A stretch of DNA of 64,000 nucleotides from Streptomyces sp. NBC_01803 (GTDB lineage Bacteria; Actinomycetota; Actinomycetes; Streptomycetales; Streptomycetaceae), in assembly GCF_035917415.1 (NCBI RefSeq), contig NZ_CP109073.1, positions 4,696,501-4,760,500 on the forward strand. Reading direction: 5' to 3'. The translations under genes were made by a program, and so were the position numbers. Of this stretch, positions 52,479 to 60,670 are shown one piece after another; the stretch's first letter is position 1, and the number at the start of each line of letters is the position of its first letter. The notes under the pieces are model-generated. The model did no database searches and was not told the DNA's origin. It worked only from the letters and a program-made list of their open reading frames with translations.

Positions 52479-53425
52479 CGATGGCTACCGACACGACCCA
52501 GGCGAGCGGAGCCGCCGAGCCGGCCCCGCGCCCGGTGCCGGCCTCCGTGCCCGGCGCGGGCATGTCCGCGACCGCCCGGCCGGGGAAGAGGCCGCGCCGG
52601 CGCGGTGAACGCGGCCGGGCCGCCTCCATCGGCCTGCACGGGACGCTGCTGCTGGCCGCCGTCATCGCGGTGTTCCCGCCGCTCTGGCTGCTGGTCACCT
52701 CGTTCAAGCCGAAGACCGACACCTTCACCCGGTCGCTCGTCTCGAACTTCACGCTGGACAACTACGACCACGTGCTCAACGAGACCGAGTTCCTGACGTG
52801 GTTCGGCAACTCCGTGCTGATCGTGGTGGCGACGACCATCATCGGCGTGTTCATCTCCTCCACCACCGGATACGCGATCAGCCGCTTCCGGTTCCCCGGC
52901 ATGCGCCCGCTGATGTGGACCCTGCTGATCACGCAGATGTTCCCGATGGCCGTGCTGATCGTGCCGCTGTACAACCTCATGTCGCGCTACGGGCTGCTCA
53001 ACCAGCCGGTCTCGCTGATCGTCACCTACCTGACGATCGCGGTGCCGTTCTGCGCCTGGATGATGAAGGGCTTCTTCGACACGATACCGGTGTCGATCGA
53101 CGAGTCCGGGCGGGTGGACGGCCTGAACCCCTTCGGCGCGTTCTGGCGGCTGATCATGCCGCTCGCCAGACCGGGCATCGCGGTGACCGGGTTCTACACC
53201 TTCGTCACCGCCTGGGCCGAAGTCGCGTACGCCACCGCGTTCATGACCGGCGAGGAGAACCTCACCCTGGCCGGCGGTCTGCAGACGTTCGTCAACCAGC
53301 ACACCCAGGACTGGCACATCATGACCGCCGCCGCGGTGCTCATCGCCGTGCCCGCGATGCTGGTCTTCGGATATGCCCAACGACACCTGCAGTCCGGACT
53401 CACGGCCGGCGCGACCAAAGCCTGA
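52475..53425 (+). CDS. malG: Maltose ABC transporter permease MalG
   Basis: This protein of about 316 aa has six membrane helices and the EAA loop IDESGRVDGLNPFGAFWRLIMPLARPG. GTG 52475 overlaps the malF stop (GTGA) and has GGGAG 7 nt upstream; ATG 52481 is a close alternative. It partners MalF. The C-terminus RHLQSGLTAGATKA is typical of the family. Confidence 0.92.
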   Translation: MTMATDTTQASGAAEPAPRPVPASVPGAGMSATARPGKRPRRRGERGRAASIGLHGTLLLAAVIAVFPPLWLLVTSFKPKTDTFTRSLVSNFTLDNYDHVLNETEFLTWFGNSVLIVVATTIIGVFISSTTGYAISRFRFPGMRPLMWTLLITQMFPMAVLIVPLYNLMSRYGLLNQPVSLIVTYLTIAVPFCAWMMKGFFDTIPVSIDESGRVDGLNPFGAFWRLIMPLARPGIAVTGFYTFVTAWAEVAYATAFMTGEENLTLAGGLQTFVNQHTQDWHIMTAAAVLIAVPAMLVFGYAQRHLQSGLTAGATKA

Positions 53426-53474
53426 CCGACGGACCACACCGCCTATCCGCCTCACGCCTCGAATCAGGGACGAC

Positions 53475-55154
53475 ATGACCCAGCATCTCGCCGGCCGCGC
53501 TCAGCCGAACGGCGACCCCACGGAGACGGTCACCATCAGCCAGCCGGAGTGGTGGCGCCACGCGGTCATCTACCAGGTCTATCCGCGCTCGTTCGCCGAC
53601 GGCGACGGCGACGGCATGGGCGACCTCGTCGGCATCCGCCGCCGGCTCCCGTACCTGGCCGGCCTCGGCGTCGACGCCGTCTGGCTGAGCCCGTTCTACG
53701 CCTCGCCGCAGGCGGACGCCGGTTACGACGTCGCCGACTACCGGGCCATCGACCCGATGTTCGGCGATCTGCACGACGCCGACGCCCTGATCCGCGACGC
53801 CCACGACCTGGGCCTGCGGATCATCGTGGACCTGGTGCCCAACCACTCCTCCGACCAGCACGAGTGGTTCCAGCGCGCGCTGCGCCAGGGGCCGGGATCG
53901 CCGCTGCGCGATCGTTACCACTTCCGGCCCGGCAAGGGCGTGAGCGGTGAACTGCCGCCGAACGACTGGGAGTCCATCTTCGGCGGCCCGGCCTGGACCC
54001 GCACGCCCAACCCGGACGGCACGCCCGGCGAGTGGTATCTGCACCTCTTCGCGCCGGAGCAGCCCGACCTCAACTGGGACAACCGGGCGGTCCAGGACGA
54101 GTTCCGCTCGCTGCTGCGCTTCTGGCTCGACATGGGCGTCGACGGCTTCCGCATCGACGTCGCGCACGGTCTGGTCAAGGCCGCCGGCCTGCCCGACACG
54201 GGCTCCCACGGGCAGTTGAGGCTGCTGGGCACCGAGGTGCTGCCCTTCTTCGACCAGGACGGCGTGCACGAGATCTACCGCTCGTGGCGCAAGATCCTCG
54301 ACGAGTACCCGCACCAGCGCATCGGCGTCGCCGAGGCGTGGACGCCCAACGCGGCCCGCACCGCGCTCTACGTGCGCCCCGATGAGCTGCACCAGGCGTT
54401 CAACTTCCATTATCTGAACACCCCGTGGGAGGCCGAGGCACTGCGTCGCGTCATCGACTCCTCGCTGGACTCGATGCGCCCGGTCGGCGCTCCCACCACC
54501 TGGGTGCTCTCCAACCACGACGTGGTCCGCCACCTCACCCGGCTCGGCGGTGGCCTGGAACGGGCCCGCGCCGCCACGCTGCTGATGCTGGCGCTGCCCG
54601 GCTCCGCGTATGTCTACCAGGGTGAGGAGCTGGGCCTGCCCGAGGTCACCGATCTGCCCGACGACGTGCGCCAGGACCCGGCGTTCTTCCGGCGCGGCTC
54701 GGACCCGGACGCCTCGTCCGACGGCCAGGACGGGCTGCGCGACGGCTGCCGGGTGCCGATCCCGTGGACCGCGCAGGGCGACTCCTTCGGCTTCGGCGAC
54801 GGCGGGAGCTGGCTGCCGCAGCCAGCGCAATGGGGCAAGCTGTCGGTCGAGGAGCAGACCGGCGATCCCTCCTCCACGCTGGAGCTGTACCGGGCCGCGC
54901 TGGCCATCCGCCGCACGCATCCGGCGCTCGGCGCGGGGGACCGCGTGGAGTGGCTGGCGGCGCCCGAGGGTGTGCTCGCCTTCCGCCGCCGCGCCTCGGA
55001 CGGCTCCACCATGGTCTGCGCGGTCAACACCACCGACATGGTGGTCGGCGCCGCCGACCTGCTGACCCCGGCCGGCCGACTGCTGCTCGCCAGCGGCCGG
55101 TACCCCGGCGGTGGCGTCCTGCCCGCCGACACCACGGTGTGGTGGGCGGAGTGA
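53475..55154 (+). CDS. aglA: GH13 alpha-glucosidase of the mal operon
   Basis: This 559-aa cytoplasmic GH13 enzyme has no signal peptide. Catalytic regions: region I DLVPNHSSDQHEW, region II GFRIDVAHGL (nucleophile Asp), region III IGVAEAWTP (acid/base Glu), region IV WVLSNHDVVRHLTR. It splits imported maltose/maltodextrins to glucose; S. coelicolor has an aglA in the same operon position. ATG 53475 is 49 nt after malG. Its stop overlaps the start of the second LacI gene (GTGA). Confidence 0.92.
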   Translation: MTQHLAGRAQPNGDPTETVTISQPEWWRHAVIYQVYPRSFADGDGDGMGDLVGIRRRLPYLAGLGVDAVWLSPFYASPQADAGYDVADYRAIDPMFGDLHDADALIRDAHDLGLRIIVDLVPNHSSDQHEWFQRALRQGPGSPLRDRYHFRPGKGVSGELPPNDWESIFGGPAWTRTPNPDGTPGEWYLHLFAPEQPDLNWDNRAVQDEFRSLLRFWLDMGVDGFRIDVAHGLVKAAGLPDTGSHGQLRLLGTEVLPFFDQDGVHEIYRSWRKILDEYPHQRIGVAEAWTPNAARTALYVRPDELHQAFNFHYLNTPWEAEALRRVIDSSLDSMRPVGAPTTWVLSNHDVVRHLTRLGGGLERARAATLLMLALPGSAYVYQGEELGLPEVTDLPDDVRQDPAFFRRGSDPDASSDGQDGLRDGCRVPIPWTAQGDSFGFGDGGSWLPQPAQWGKLSVEEQTGDPSSTLELYRAALAIRRTHPALGAGDRVEWLAAPEGVLAFRRRASDGSTMVCAVNTTDMVVGAADLLTPAGRLLLASGRYPGGGVLPADTTVWWAE

Positions 55155-56170
55155 ACGACCCCCGGGCGGTGCTCCCGCAGCCCGCCCGGCTCGCCGACAT
55201 CGCCCTCCAGGCCGAGGTCAGCGAGGCCACGGTGAGCAGGGTGCTCAACGGCAAGCCGGGCGTGGCGGCGGCCACCCGACAGCGGGTGCTCGCGGCCCTG
55301 GACGTGCTGGGCTACGAGCGCCCGCTGCGGCTGCGGCAGCGTAGCGTGGGGCTCGTCGGCCTGGTCATCCCCGAGCTGACGAACCCCATCTTCCCGGCGT
55401 TCGCGCAGGTCATCGAGCAGGTGCTGGCCGGGCACGGCTACACGCCCGTGCTGTGCACACAGAGCCCGGGCGGCGCGACCGAGGACGAGCTGGTGGACCA
55501 GCTCGTCGAACGGGGCGTCACCGGCATCGTGTTCCTGTCCGGGCTGCACGCCGACACGACGGCCGATCCGGCGCGCTACACGCGGCTGGCCGGGCAGGGC
55601 GTGCCGTTCGTGCTGATCAACGGCTTCAACCCAGGGGTCAGCGCGCCCTTCGTCTCGCCCGACGACGCGGCGGCGTCGCGGATCGCGGTGCGGCACCTGC
55701 GGGCGCTGGGTCACTCGCGGATCGGGCTGGCCGTCGGGCCGAACCGGTTCGTGCCGGTGCGGCGCAAGGTGGCCGGGTTCCTGGCCGAGATGGGGGACGA
55801 GGGCCAAGGGGTCGTGCGGCACTCGCTGTTCAGCCTGGAGGGCGGCCAGGCCGCCGCCGGTGAGCTGCTGGACGCGGGCTGCACCGGCATCGTCTGCGGT
55901 AGCGACATGATGGCGCTGGGCGCGATCCGGGCGGTCCGCGAGCGCGGCCGTTCCGTGCCCGGGGACGTGTCCGTGATCGGCTACGACGACTCGGACCTGT
56001 TCGCGTTCACCGACCCGCCGCTGACCACGCTGCGCCAGCCGGTCCAGGCCATGGCGCGGGCCGCGGTGGGCGCCCTGCTGGAGGAGATCGGCGGGGACCT
56101 GGTCCAGCGCACCGAGTTCGTCTTCCAGCCCGAGCTGGTGGTGCGCGGCTCAACGGCCGCGGCCCGCTGA
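55151..56170 (+). CDS. Second LacI-family regulator, MalR paralogue
   Basis: This 339-aa protein has a LacI helix-turn-helix (ARLADIALQAEVSEATVSRVLNGKPGVAA) and a ligand domain very like MalR: GYTPVLCTQSPGGATEDELVDQLVERGV, VPFVLINGFNPGVSAPFVSPDD, VIGYDDSDLFAFTDPPLTTLRQP. By eye roughly two thirds of residues match the divergent malR product, so it is a local duplicate. GTG 55151 overlaps the aglA stop, placing it in the mal operon under the system it may control. Confidence 0.88.
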   Translation: MNDPRAVLPQPARLADIALQAEVSEATVSRVLNGKPGVAAATRQRVLAALDVLGYERPLRLRQRSVGLVGLVIPELTNPIFPAFAQVIEQVLAGHGYTPVLCTQSPGGATEDELVDQLVERGVTGIVFLSGLHADTTADPARYTRLAGQGVPFVLINGFNPGVSAPFVSPDDAAASRIAVRHLRALGHSRIGLAVGPNRFVPVRRKVAGFLAEMGDEGQGVVRHSLFSLEGGQAAAGELLDAGCTGIVCGSDMMALGAIRAVRERGRSVPGDVSVIGYDDSDLFAFTDPPLTTLRQPVQAMARAAVGALLEEIGGDLVQRTEFVFQPELVVRGSTAAAR

Positions 56171-56347
56171 GAAGTCGGGGAACCCGCCCCGGCCGACCGG
56201 GCACATCGCCTCTCCCCGGCCCGCCACCGCCCGGCCGCCGTGCTCGCCGCCGGTCGCGTCCCCGGGGTCGCCCGGGTCGCCGCGGGCGGCGAGCAGCAGG
56301 AGGACCGGCACGATGACCGGCAGGACGGCCGACCGGAGTCGCCTCAT
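56150..56347 (-). CDS. Possible small secreted peptide (65 aa), weakly supported
   Basis: The minus-strand ORF begins MRRLRSAVLPVIVPVLLLLA, a fair signal peptide, then a Gly/Asp-rich tail with one cysteine. It follows the amidase gene by 51 nt and overlaps the end of the LacI gene. No clear ribosome-binding site; may be a chance ORF. Confidence 0.25.
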   Translation of the reverse strand: MRRLRSAVLPVIVPVLLLLAARGDPGDPGDATGGEHGGRAVAGRGEAMCPVGRGGFPDFSAGRGR

Positions 56348-56398
56348 GCCGCTTGGACGGGACCTGGCGACGGCGGGTCCCCGCCGCCGTTCCCGCGC

Positions 56399-57142
56399 TC
56401 AGACGTCCCAGGACTCGCGCCAGGTGGCCGGGCCGACGACGCCGTCCACGGTCAGGCTCCTGATCCGCTGGAACTCCTGGCACACGGCCTTCGACTGCGG
56501 GCCGTACTGCCCGTCCACGCCGATCGTCCAGCCGATGGCGCGCATCCGCTGCTGCCAGGTGGTCACGCTGGAGTGCGTGGTGACGGGCGGATAGGTGAAG
56601 GTGACGCCGGGCCACGCGGGCGCGTTGTTCTTGGCCGGTTCCAGCGAGCCGCTGGTGACGTACGAGGAGAGCTGCCCCGGGCAGGAGGTGGACAGGTGGT
56701 CCATGTGCCGGTTGATGCCGGTGGCCGCGCCGCCCACCTGGCGGAGGTTGTATATGGACCAGCGGATGGCGTCGAGGAGCTGGGCCGTCACCGTGTCGTA
56801 CGTGCCGGACACGCCGCCGACCAGGCCGCACACGGCGTACCAGTTCTGGTTGCCGGCGGTGGTGCCGTTGGCGGCCGTGCGGTAGCCGGGACCCCGGCCC
56901 TCGAAGACGTAGCCGTGCACGCATGTCAGATACGTGTAGGCGATGTCGTCCCAGCCGTTGGTGTCCATGTGGTGGTTCTGGATGCCGCGCACCTGGCCCG
57001 CGCAGTCCGCGTGGTTGGCCCTGGCCACCGGGACGCCGTCCACGTAGTGGATCGTCACCCCGCCGTTCTCCGGCGTGATGTTGGTGCTGCGGGCTCTGGG
57101 CGCGCGGGCGCCCCACTGCGATCTGGAGACGAATATGGCCAT
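56399..57142 (-). CDS. PGRP-type N-acetylmuramoyl-L-alanine amidase with peptidoglycan-binding domain
   Basis: This 247-aa protein has an amidase_2/PGRP domain (FVSRSQWGARAPR, VTIHYVDG, GNQNWYAVCGLVGG, INRHMDHLSTSCPG) with the zinc ligands His, His and Cys of T7-lysozyme-type amidases. The C-terminal PG_binding_1 domain is VTTWQQRMRAIGWTIGVDGQYGP. It cuts the bond between N-acetylmuramic acid and the peptide stem. It has no signal peptide of its own, although its substrate is outside the cell. ATG 57142 overlaps the stop of a Tat-leader ORF (TGATG). Confidence 0.85.
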   Translation of the reverse strand: MAIFVSRSQWGARAPRARSTNITPENGGVTIHYVDGVPVARANHADCAGQVRGIQNHHMDTNGWDDIAYTYLTCVHGYVFEGRGPGYRTAANGTTAGNQNWYAVCGLVGGVSGTYDTVTAQLLDAIRWSIYNLRQVGGAATGINRHMDHLSTSCPGQLSSYVTSGSLEPAKNNAPAWPGVTFTYPPVTTHSSVTTWQQRMRAIGWTIGVDGQYGPQSKAVCQEFQRIRSLTVDGVVGPATWRESWDV

Positions 57143-57372
57143 CAGGCCGCTCCCCGCCGCAGGCCGCACGCCACGCTGGCGTTGAGCGGCTCGGCGGACG
57201 GCCCGGTGCCGAAGACGGCGGCCGGGTGCTCGGGGAAGGTCACGACGGGAAGCTCACGGGGCGAGGCCGCGGTGGCCCGGCCGGAGCAGATGACGGGCAG
57301 CGCGGCGGCGCCGCCGGCCGCCACCGCCAGAAAGCCGCGTCTGGACGGGGAGTTCGCTGACGAGTGGGACAA
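57142..57372 (-). CDS. Short Tat-signal protein coupled to the amidase
   Basis: This 76-aa ORF starts at TTG 57372 with GGAGGAG just upstream and encodes a Tat-type signal (SRRGFLAVAAGGAAALPV) with a short mature part ending NASVACGLRRGAA. Its TGA overlaps the amidase ATG. Either it is a separate exported peptide translated with the amidase, or gene and amidase were one preprotein split by a frameshift. Confidence 0.55.
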   Translation of the reverse strand: MSHSSANSPSRRGFLAVAAGGAAALPVICSGRATAASPRELPVVTFPEHPAAVFGTGPSAEPLNASVACGLRRGAA

Positions 57373-57578
57373 GGCTCCTCCTGCGTTCACCTGTGGGGGA
57401 GAGGCGCGCTCGCCGTCCGCCACACCAAGTGCCTGAAGCGCGTGGGGAGTTCGGGCCACACCTCGGGTGCTGCCCCAGCAGGCTCCCCGGCCGGACGCGG
57501 CCCCAAACTACGCGCGTCACCCCAAGGGGGGGCAGGTGTCCGGCCGTTGACCGTCCGGCCGGGCTGCCCGCCGCGGCC

Positions 57579-59549
57579 TCAGCCCAGCATGGCCAGCTCG
57601 CCGCCGTCCGCCAGCTCAGCCGTCAGCTCGGCCTCGGCCCCCTCCTCGGCGGGCAGGGCGGCCGTGCTGCCCGCCGCCTTTCCGGTGACGCCGCCGCTCG
57701 CGGTGATGGCGCTGACGTCCTCGCTGCCGGCCGCCACCAGATACCAGGACTCGGCCGGGGACCGCCACAGCACACCGGTGAGCACCGAGGGGAAGCGGTG
57801 CCCGCACGACGGGCTGTCCTCGGCGGTCGCCGTCACGACGCCCGGCTCGCCCGGCGTCGTCGGCGGCGGCAGGAACTGCGTCAGCGTGCGGCTGCCCGCC
57901 CCGCGCCAGGTCTCGGTGCGGGTGCACACCCACTCCGCTCTGCCCGCGCCGTCCGGCAGGTTCTGCGCGGCGAAGTCCCAGGCGTTGACCGCCCGCACCC
58001 CGCCGCCGCCGACCGAGGGCAGATGGCAGGCGATCCGCGCCCACTGGTCGCGGGCCTCGGTCGCCCCCGCGATGCCCGCCCGGTCGCCCGGCTCGCCGTG
58101 CGTCAGCAGCGCCGGCGCCAACTCGCCGAGATCGGCCAGCAGATACGGCCGGTCCGCGCCCTGCGCGGTGATCTCCAGCACCCGGAACTCGACGCACTCC
58201 TCGGTGCCGGCCGGGGTGCGCACCGGATCGGTCACACCGTCCTCGTCCGTCCGGAGCGTGGTCGACGCCCCGTCCGCGTCGGCCAGATCGGAGGTCGCCG
58301 CGTCGCTCACCCACGGGGCGGTCAGATAACGGGTGTTGCCGTCATCCCGGCTGATCACCACCGCCGAGGCGCCGATCAGGTCGGCGCCGTCCACGCGGGC
58401 GAGGTCCAGCACCACGCCGCCCCCGCCGGCCCCGGCGGGCTCGGCGTAACGCACCAGCCGCAGACCGTCGTACAGCAGCACCACCGACGCGCCGCCCGCC
58501 TCCCCGGCGTACAGCAACTGCGCGGGACCCGGCGGAGGTCCGCTCTGGGTGCCCGGGGTCGCCGAGACGGTCACCTCCTCGCCCGGCCTCGCCCACACCG
58601 CCAGCGCCCGGCGCAGCAGCCCGGTGTCGTCCATGGCGGAGCCGCGCGCGGGCCAGACCGAGAAGTCGGTGCGCGAGGACTGCCGCCACACGTCGGCGGG
58701 AATCCGCCGCAGCCCCTGCGGGTCGAGGGCCGCCTCGACGGCGGCGTTCTCCGCGTAGGGTGGGGCGGCGGCGCCGTCCGGTCCCCGGCCGACGGGCAGG
58801 AACGCCAGCGCTCCGGCGGACACCACCAGCGCCGCGCCGCCGAACAGCGCGGTCCTGCCGTACTGGCGGCGGCGCAGCAGGTCGGTCGGCCGGGCCTGGA
58901 GCGAGCACGGGTCGGGCAGGGCGGCCGAGCCGGTCACCGTGTCGGCGGCCCGCAGCGCGGCCCGCAGGTGCCGCTCGGGCACCCCCGCCTCGGCGAGCGC
59001 GTCGCGGACAGCGGAGTCCTCCAGCCCGTCGAGCCGACGCAGCGCGTACGCGGCGCGGGCCGCCGCGGTGAGCCCGGACAGCTCCTGCTCCAGGGCGAGT
59101 TCATCGGACTCACCGACCTTCGGGAACAGCCGCAGACCGACCACGCGCGGCAGCGGCGGCGGCGTTCGCGGCAGCCACCGCACCTCCCGGCCGGCCACGC
59201 GGACCGGCCGGCCCGCCTCCAGGGCGCCGGTCAGCACCCGCCGCCGCAGATAGGCGTAGCCGGGGTCGGCGCCCTCGCCGCCGGAGCGCCGGTCGCGGCG
59301 TTGCGTGGGCAGCCCGGCGCCCTTGCCCGACGGCTTCCGGCCGGGCAGGGCCCGTTGGGCGACGGCGTGCGCGGCGAGGACGCGGCGGTGGCGGCCGAGG
59401 GCGGGGGGAAGCACCAGGTAACCGAGCCGGACCAGCCGCGCGTAGTGCTCGACGAGCGCCGCCTCGGCCTGCTCGAGCCCCGGAACGCGCGGCTCCGTGG
59501 CCGGCTTCACATGACGGGAGGAGACTTCGCTGGGAGACACATCCGGCAA
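57579..59549 (-). CDS. Membrane protein with sigma-factor-like N-terminal segment and large exterior domain
   Basis: This 656-aa protein is not one I recognise with certainty. Residues 25-215 resemble RNA polymerase sigma-region helices (AEAALVEHYARLVRLGYLVLP; ELSGLTAAARAAYALRRLDGLEDSAVRDALAEAG, like region 4). One hydrophobic helix follows (about 232-250, ALFGGAALVVSAGALAFL), then about 400 residues, Gly/Ala/Asp-rich with a few cysteines, probably outside the membrane. TTG 59549 is uncertain; GTG 59540 or 59510 are options. It is upstream in the same direction as nothing clearly related; the response regulator lies 77 nt further upstream. Confidence 0.6.
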   Translation of the reverse strand: MPDVSPSEVSSRHVKPATEPRVPGLEQAEAALVEHYARLVRLGYLVLPPALGRHRRVLAAHAVAQRALPGRKPSGKGAGLPTQRRDRRSGGEGADPGYAYLRRRVLTGALEAGRPVRVAGREVRWLPRTPPPLPRVVGLRLFPKVGESDELALEQELSGLTAAARAAYALRRLDGLEDSAVRDALAEAGVPERHLRAALRAADTVTGSAALPDPCSLQARPTDLLRRRQYGRTALFGGAALVVSAGALAFLPVGRGPDGAAAPPYAENAAVEAALDPQGLRRIPADVWRQSSRTDFSVWPARGSAMDDTGLLRRALAVWARPGEEVTVSATPGTQSGPPPGPAQLLYAGEAGGASVVLLYDGLRLVRYAEPAGAGGGGVVLDLARVDGADLIGASAVVISRDDGNTRYLTAPWVSDAATSDLADADGASTTLRTDEDGVTDPVRTPAGTEECVEFRVLEITAQGADRPYLLADLGELAPALLTHGEPGDRAGIAGATEARDQWARIACHLPSVGGGGVRAVNAWDFAAQNLPDGAGRAEWVCTRTETWRGAGSRTLTQFLPPPTTPGEPGVVTATAEDSPSCGHRFPSVLTGVLWRSPAESWYLVAAGSEDVSAITASGGVTGKAAGSTAALPAEEGAEAELTAELADGGELAMLG

Positions 59550-59625
59550 AACGAGCCCCCGTCGCCTCGGTTACGCGCGAGCCCGGGGCCACTTTCGGGG
59601 CGGAATGTCCGGTGCGGGCGGGACT

Positions 59626-60288
59626 TCAGTGTTCGAGGTAGGCCAGCACGGCCAGGACGCGGCGGTTGTCGTCGTCGGACGGGGGGAGGCCGAGCTTGAT
59701 GAAGATGTTGGACGTGTGCTTGGCGACGGCCCGTTCGGTGACGACGAGCCGCTCCGCGATGGCCGCGTTCGAACGGCCCTGCGCCATCAGCTCGATCACC
59801 TCCAGCTCGCGCGGAGTGAGCCGCTCCAGCGGCGAGTCCTGGGTGCGGCGGGCCAGGAGCTGCTGGATGACCTGCGGGTCCATGGCCGTGCCGCCCGCCG
59901 CCACGCGCCGCACCGCGTCGATGAACTGCCCCGCGTCGAACACCCGGTCCTTCAGCAGATAGCCGACCCCGCCGGTGCCGTCCGCCAACAGCTCGCGCGC
60001 GTAGAGGTGTTCGACATGCTGGGACAGCACCAGGACGGGCAGGCCCGGACGTTCGCGCCGCGCCGCCAGGGCGCACTGCAGACCCTCGTCGGTGAACGAC
60101 GGCGGCAGCCGGACATCGACGACGGCGACGTCCGGCCGCACCTCGGCCAGCGCCCGGGTCAGCTCGGGCCCGTTGTCCACGGCGGCGGCGATCTCGAAGT
60201 CGTACGCCTCCAACAGCCGCACCAGTCCCTCACGCAGCAGGAACAGGTCTTCGGCGACCAGGACTCTCGGACGCGGGGGTGCGGTCAT
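59626..60288 (-). CDS. NarL/LuxR-family response regulator
   Basis: This 220-aa protein has a receiver domain (RVLVAEDLFLLREGLVRLLEA; phospho-acceptor Asp in VAVVDVRLPP; Lys in YLLKDRV) and a C-terminal LuxR helix-turn-helix (LTPRELEVIELMAQGRSNAAIAERL). It pairs with the histidine kinase 379 nt upstream in the same direction; a decayed gene lies between them. Targets and signal are unknown. ATG 60288 gives the normal start. Confidence 0.9.
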   Translation of the reverse strand: MTAPPRPRVLVAEDLFLLREGLVRLLEAYDFEIAAAVDNGPELTRALAEVRPDVAVVDVRLPPSFTDEGLQCALAARRERPGLPVLVLSQHVEHLYARELLADGTGGVGYLLKDRVFDAGQFIDAVRRVAAGGTAMDPQVIQQLLARRTQDSPLERLTPRELEVIELMAQGRSNAAIAERLVVTERAVAKHTSNIFIKLGLPPSDDDNRRVLAVLAYLEH

Positions 60289-60301
60289 GGCGCAAGCGTA
60301 G

Positions 60302-60670
60302 TCAGCCGCGCGGCCCGATCGCGGCCACCACGGGGGGCACGCCGGACCAGTCCGTGCTGACCACGCTCGCCCCGGCGGCGGCCGGCTCCGCGACGCGGCC
60401 AGGGCGTCGGACTCGGCGGGGGCCGGGGGTCCAGGACGGGCGATCGCGTGGGCGTCGGTCATCACCAGCAGGCACGGGCGGGCGGCGTACCAGCCGGGGC
60501 CCATGCCGTCGGCCGGGTGGGCGGCGGGGTCGCCGTCGAAGACCACGAACCACGGGCGCGGCGAGGCGTCGGCGTACCGGGCGACGTGCGGGTCGCCGGC
60601 CGCGGCCCCCGTGCACGGCCGGGTAGGCGGCGGCCCGGTCGAGGGCGTCGGCGTCGGCGCGCGGGCTCAG
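60302..60670 (-). pseudogene. Decayed gene between histidine kinase and response regulator
   Basis: The stretch keeps coding-like GC3 but the open reading shifts twice. Frame one gives RADADALDRAAAYPAVHG; a shift near 60595 gives DPHVARYADASPRPWFVVFD, GPGWYAARPCLLVMTDAHA; a second near 60400 gives VAEPAAAGASVVSTDWSGVP to a stop at 60302. Joined, they would be about 115-120 residues. I do not recognise the family. Sequencing errors are an alternative to decay. Confidence 0.5.
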
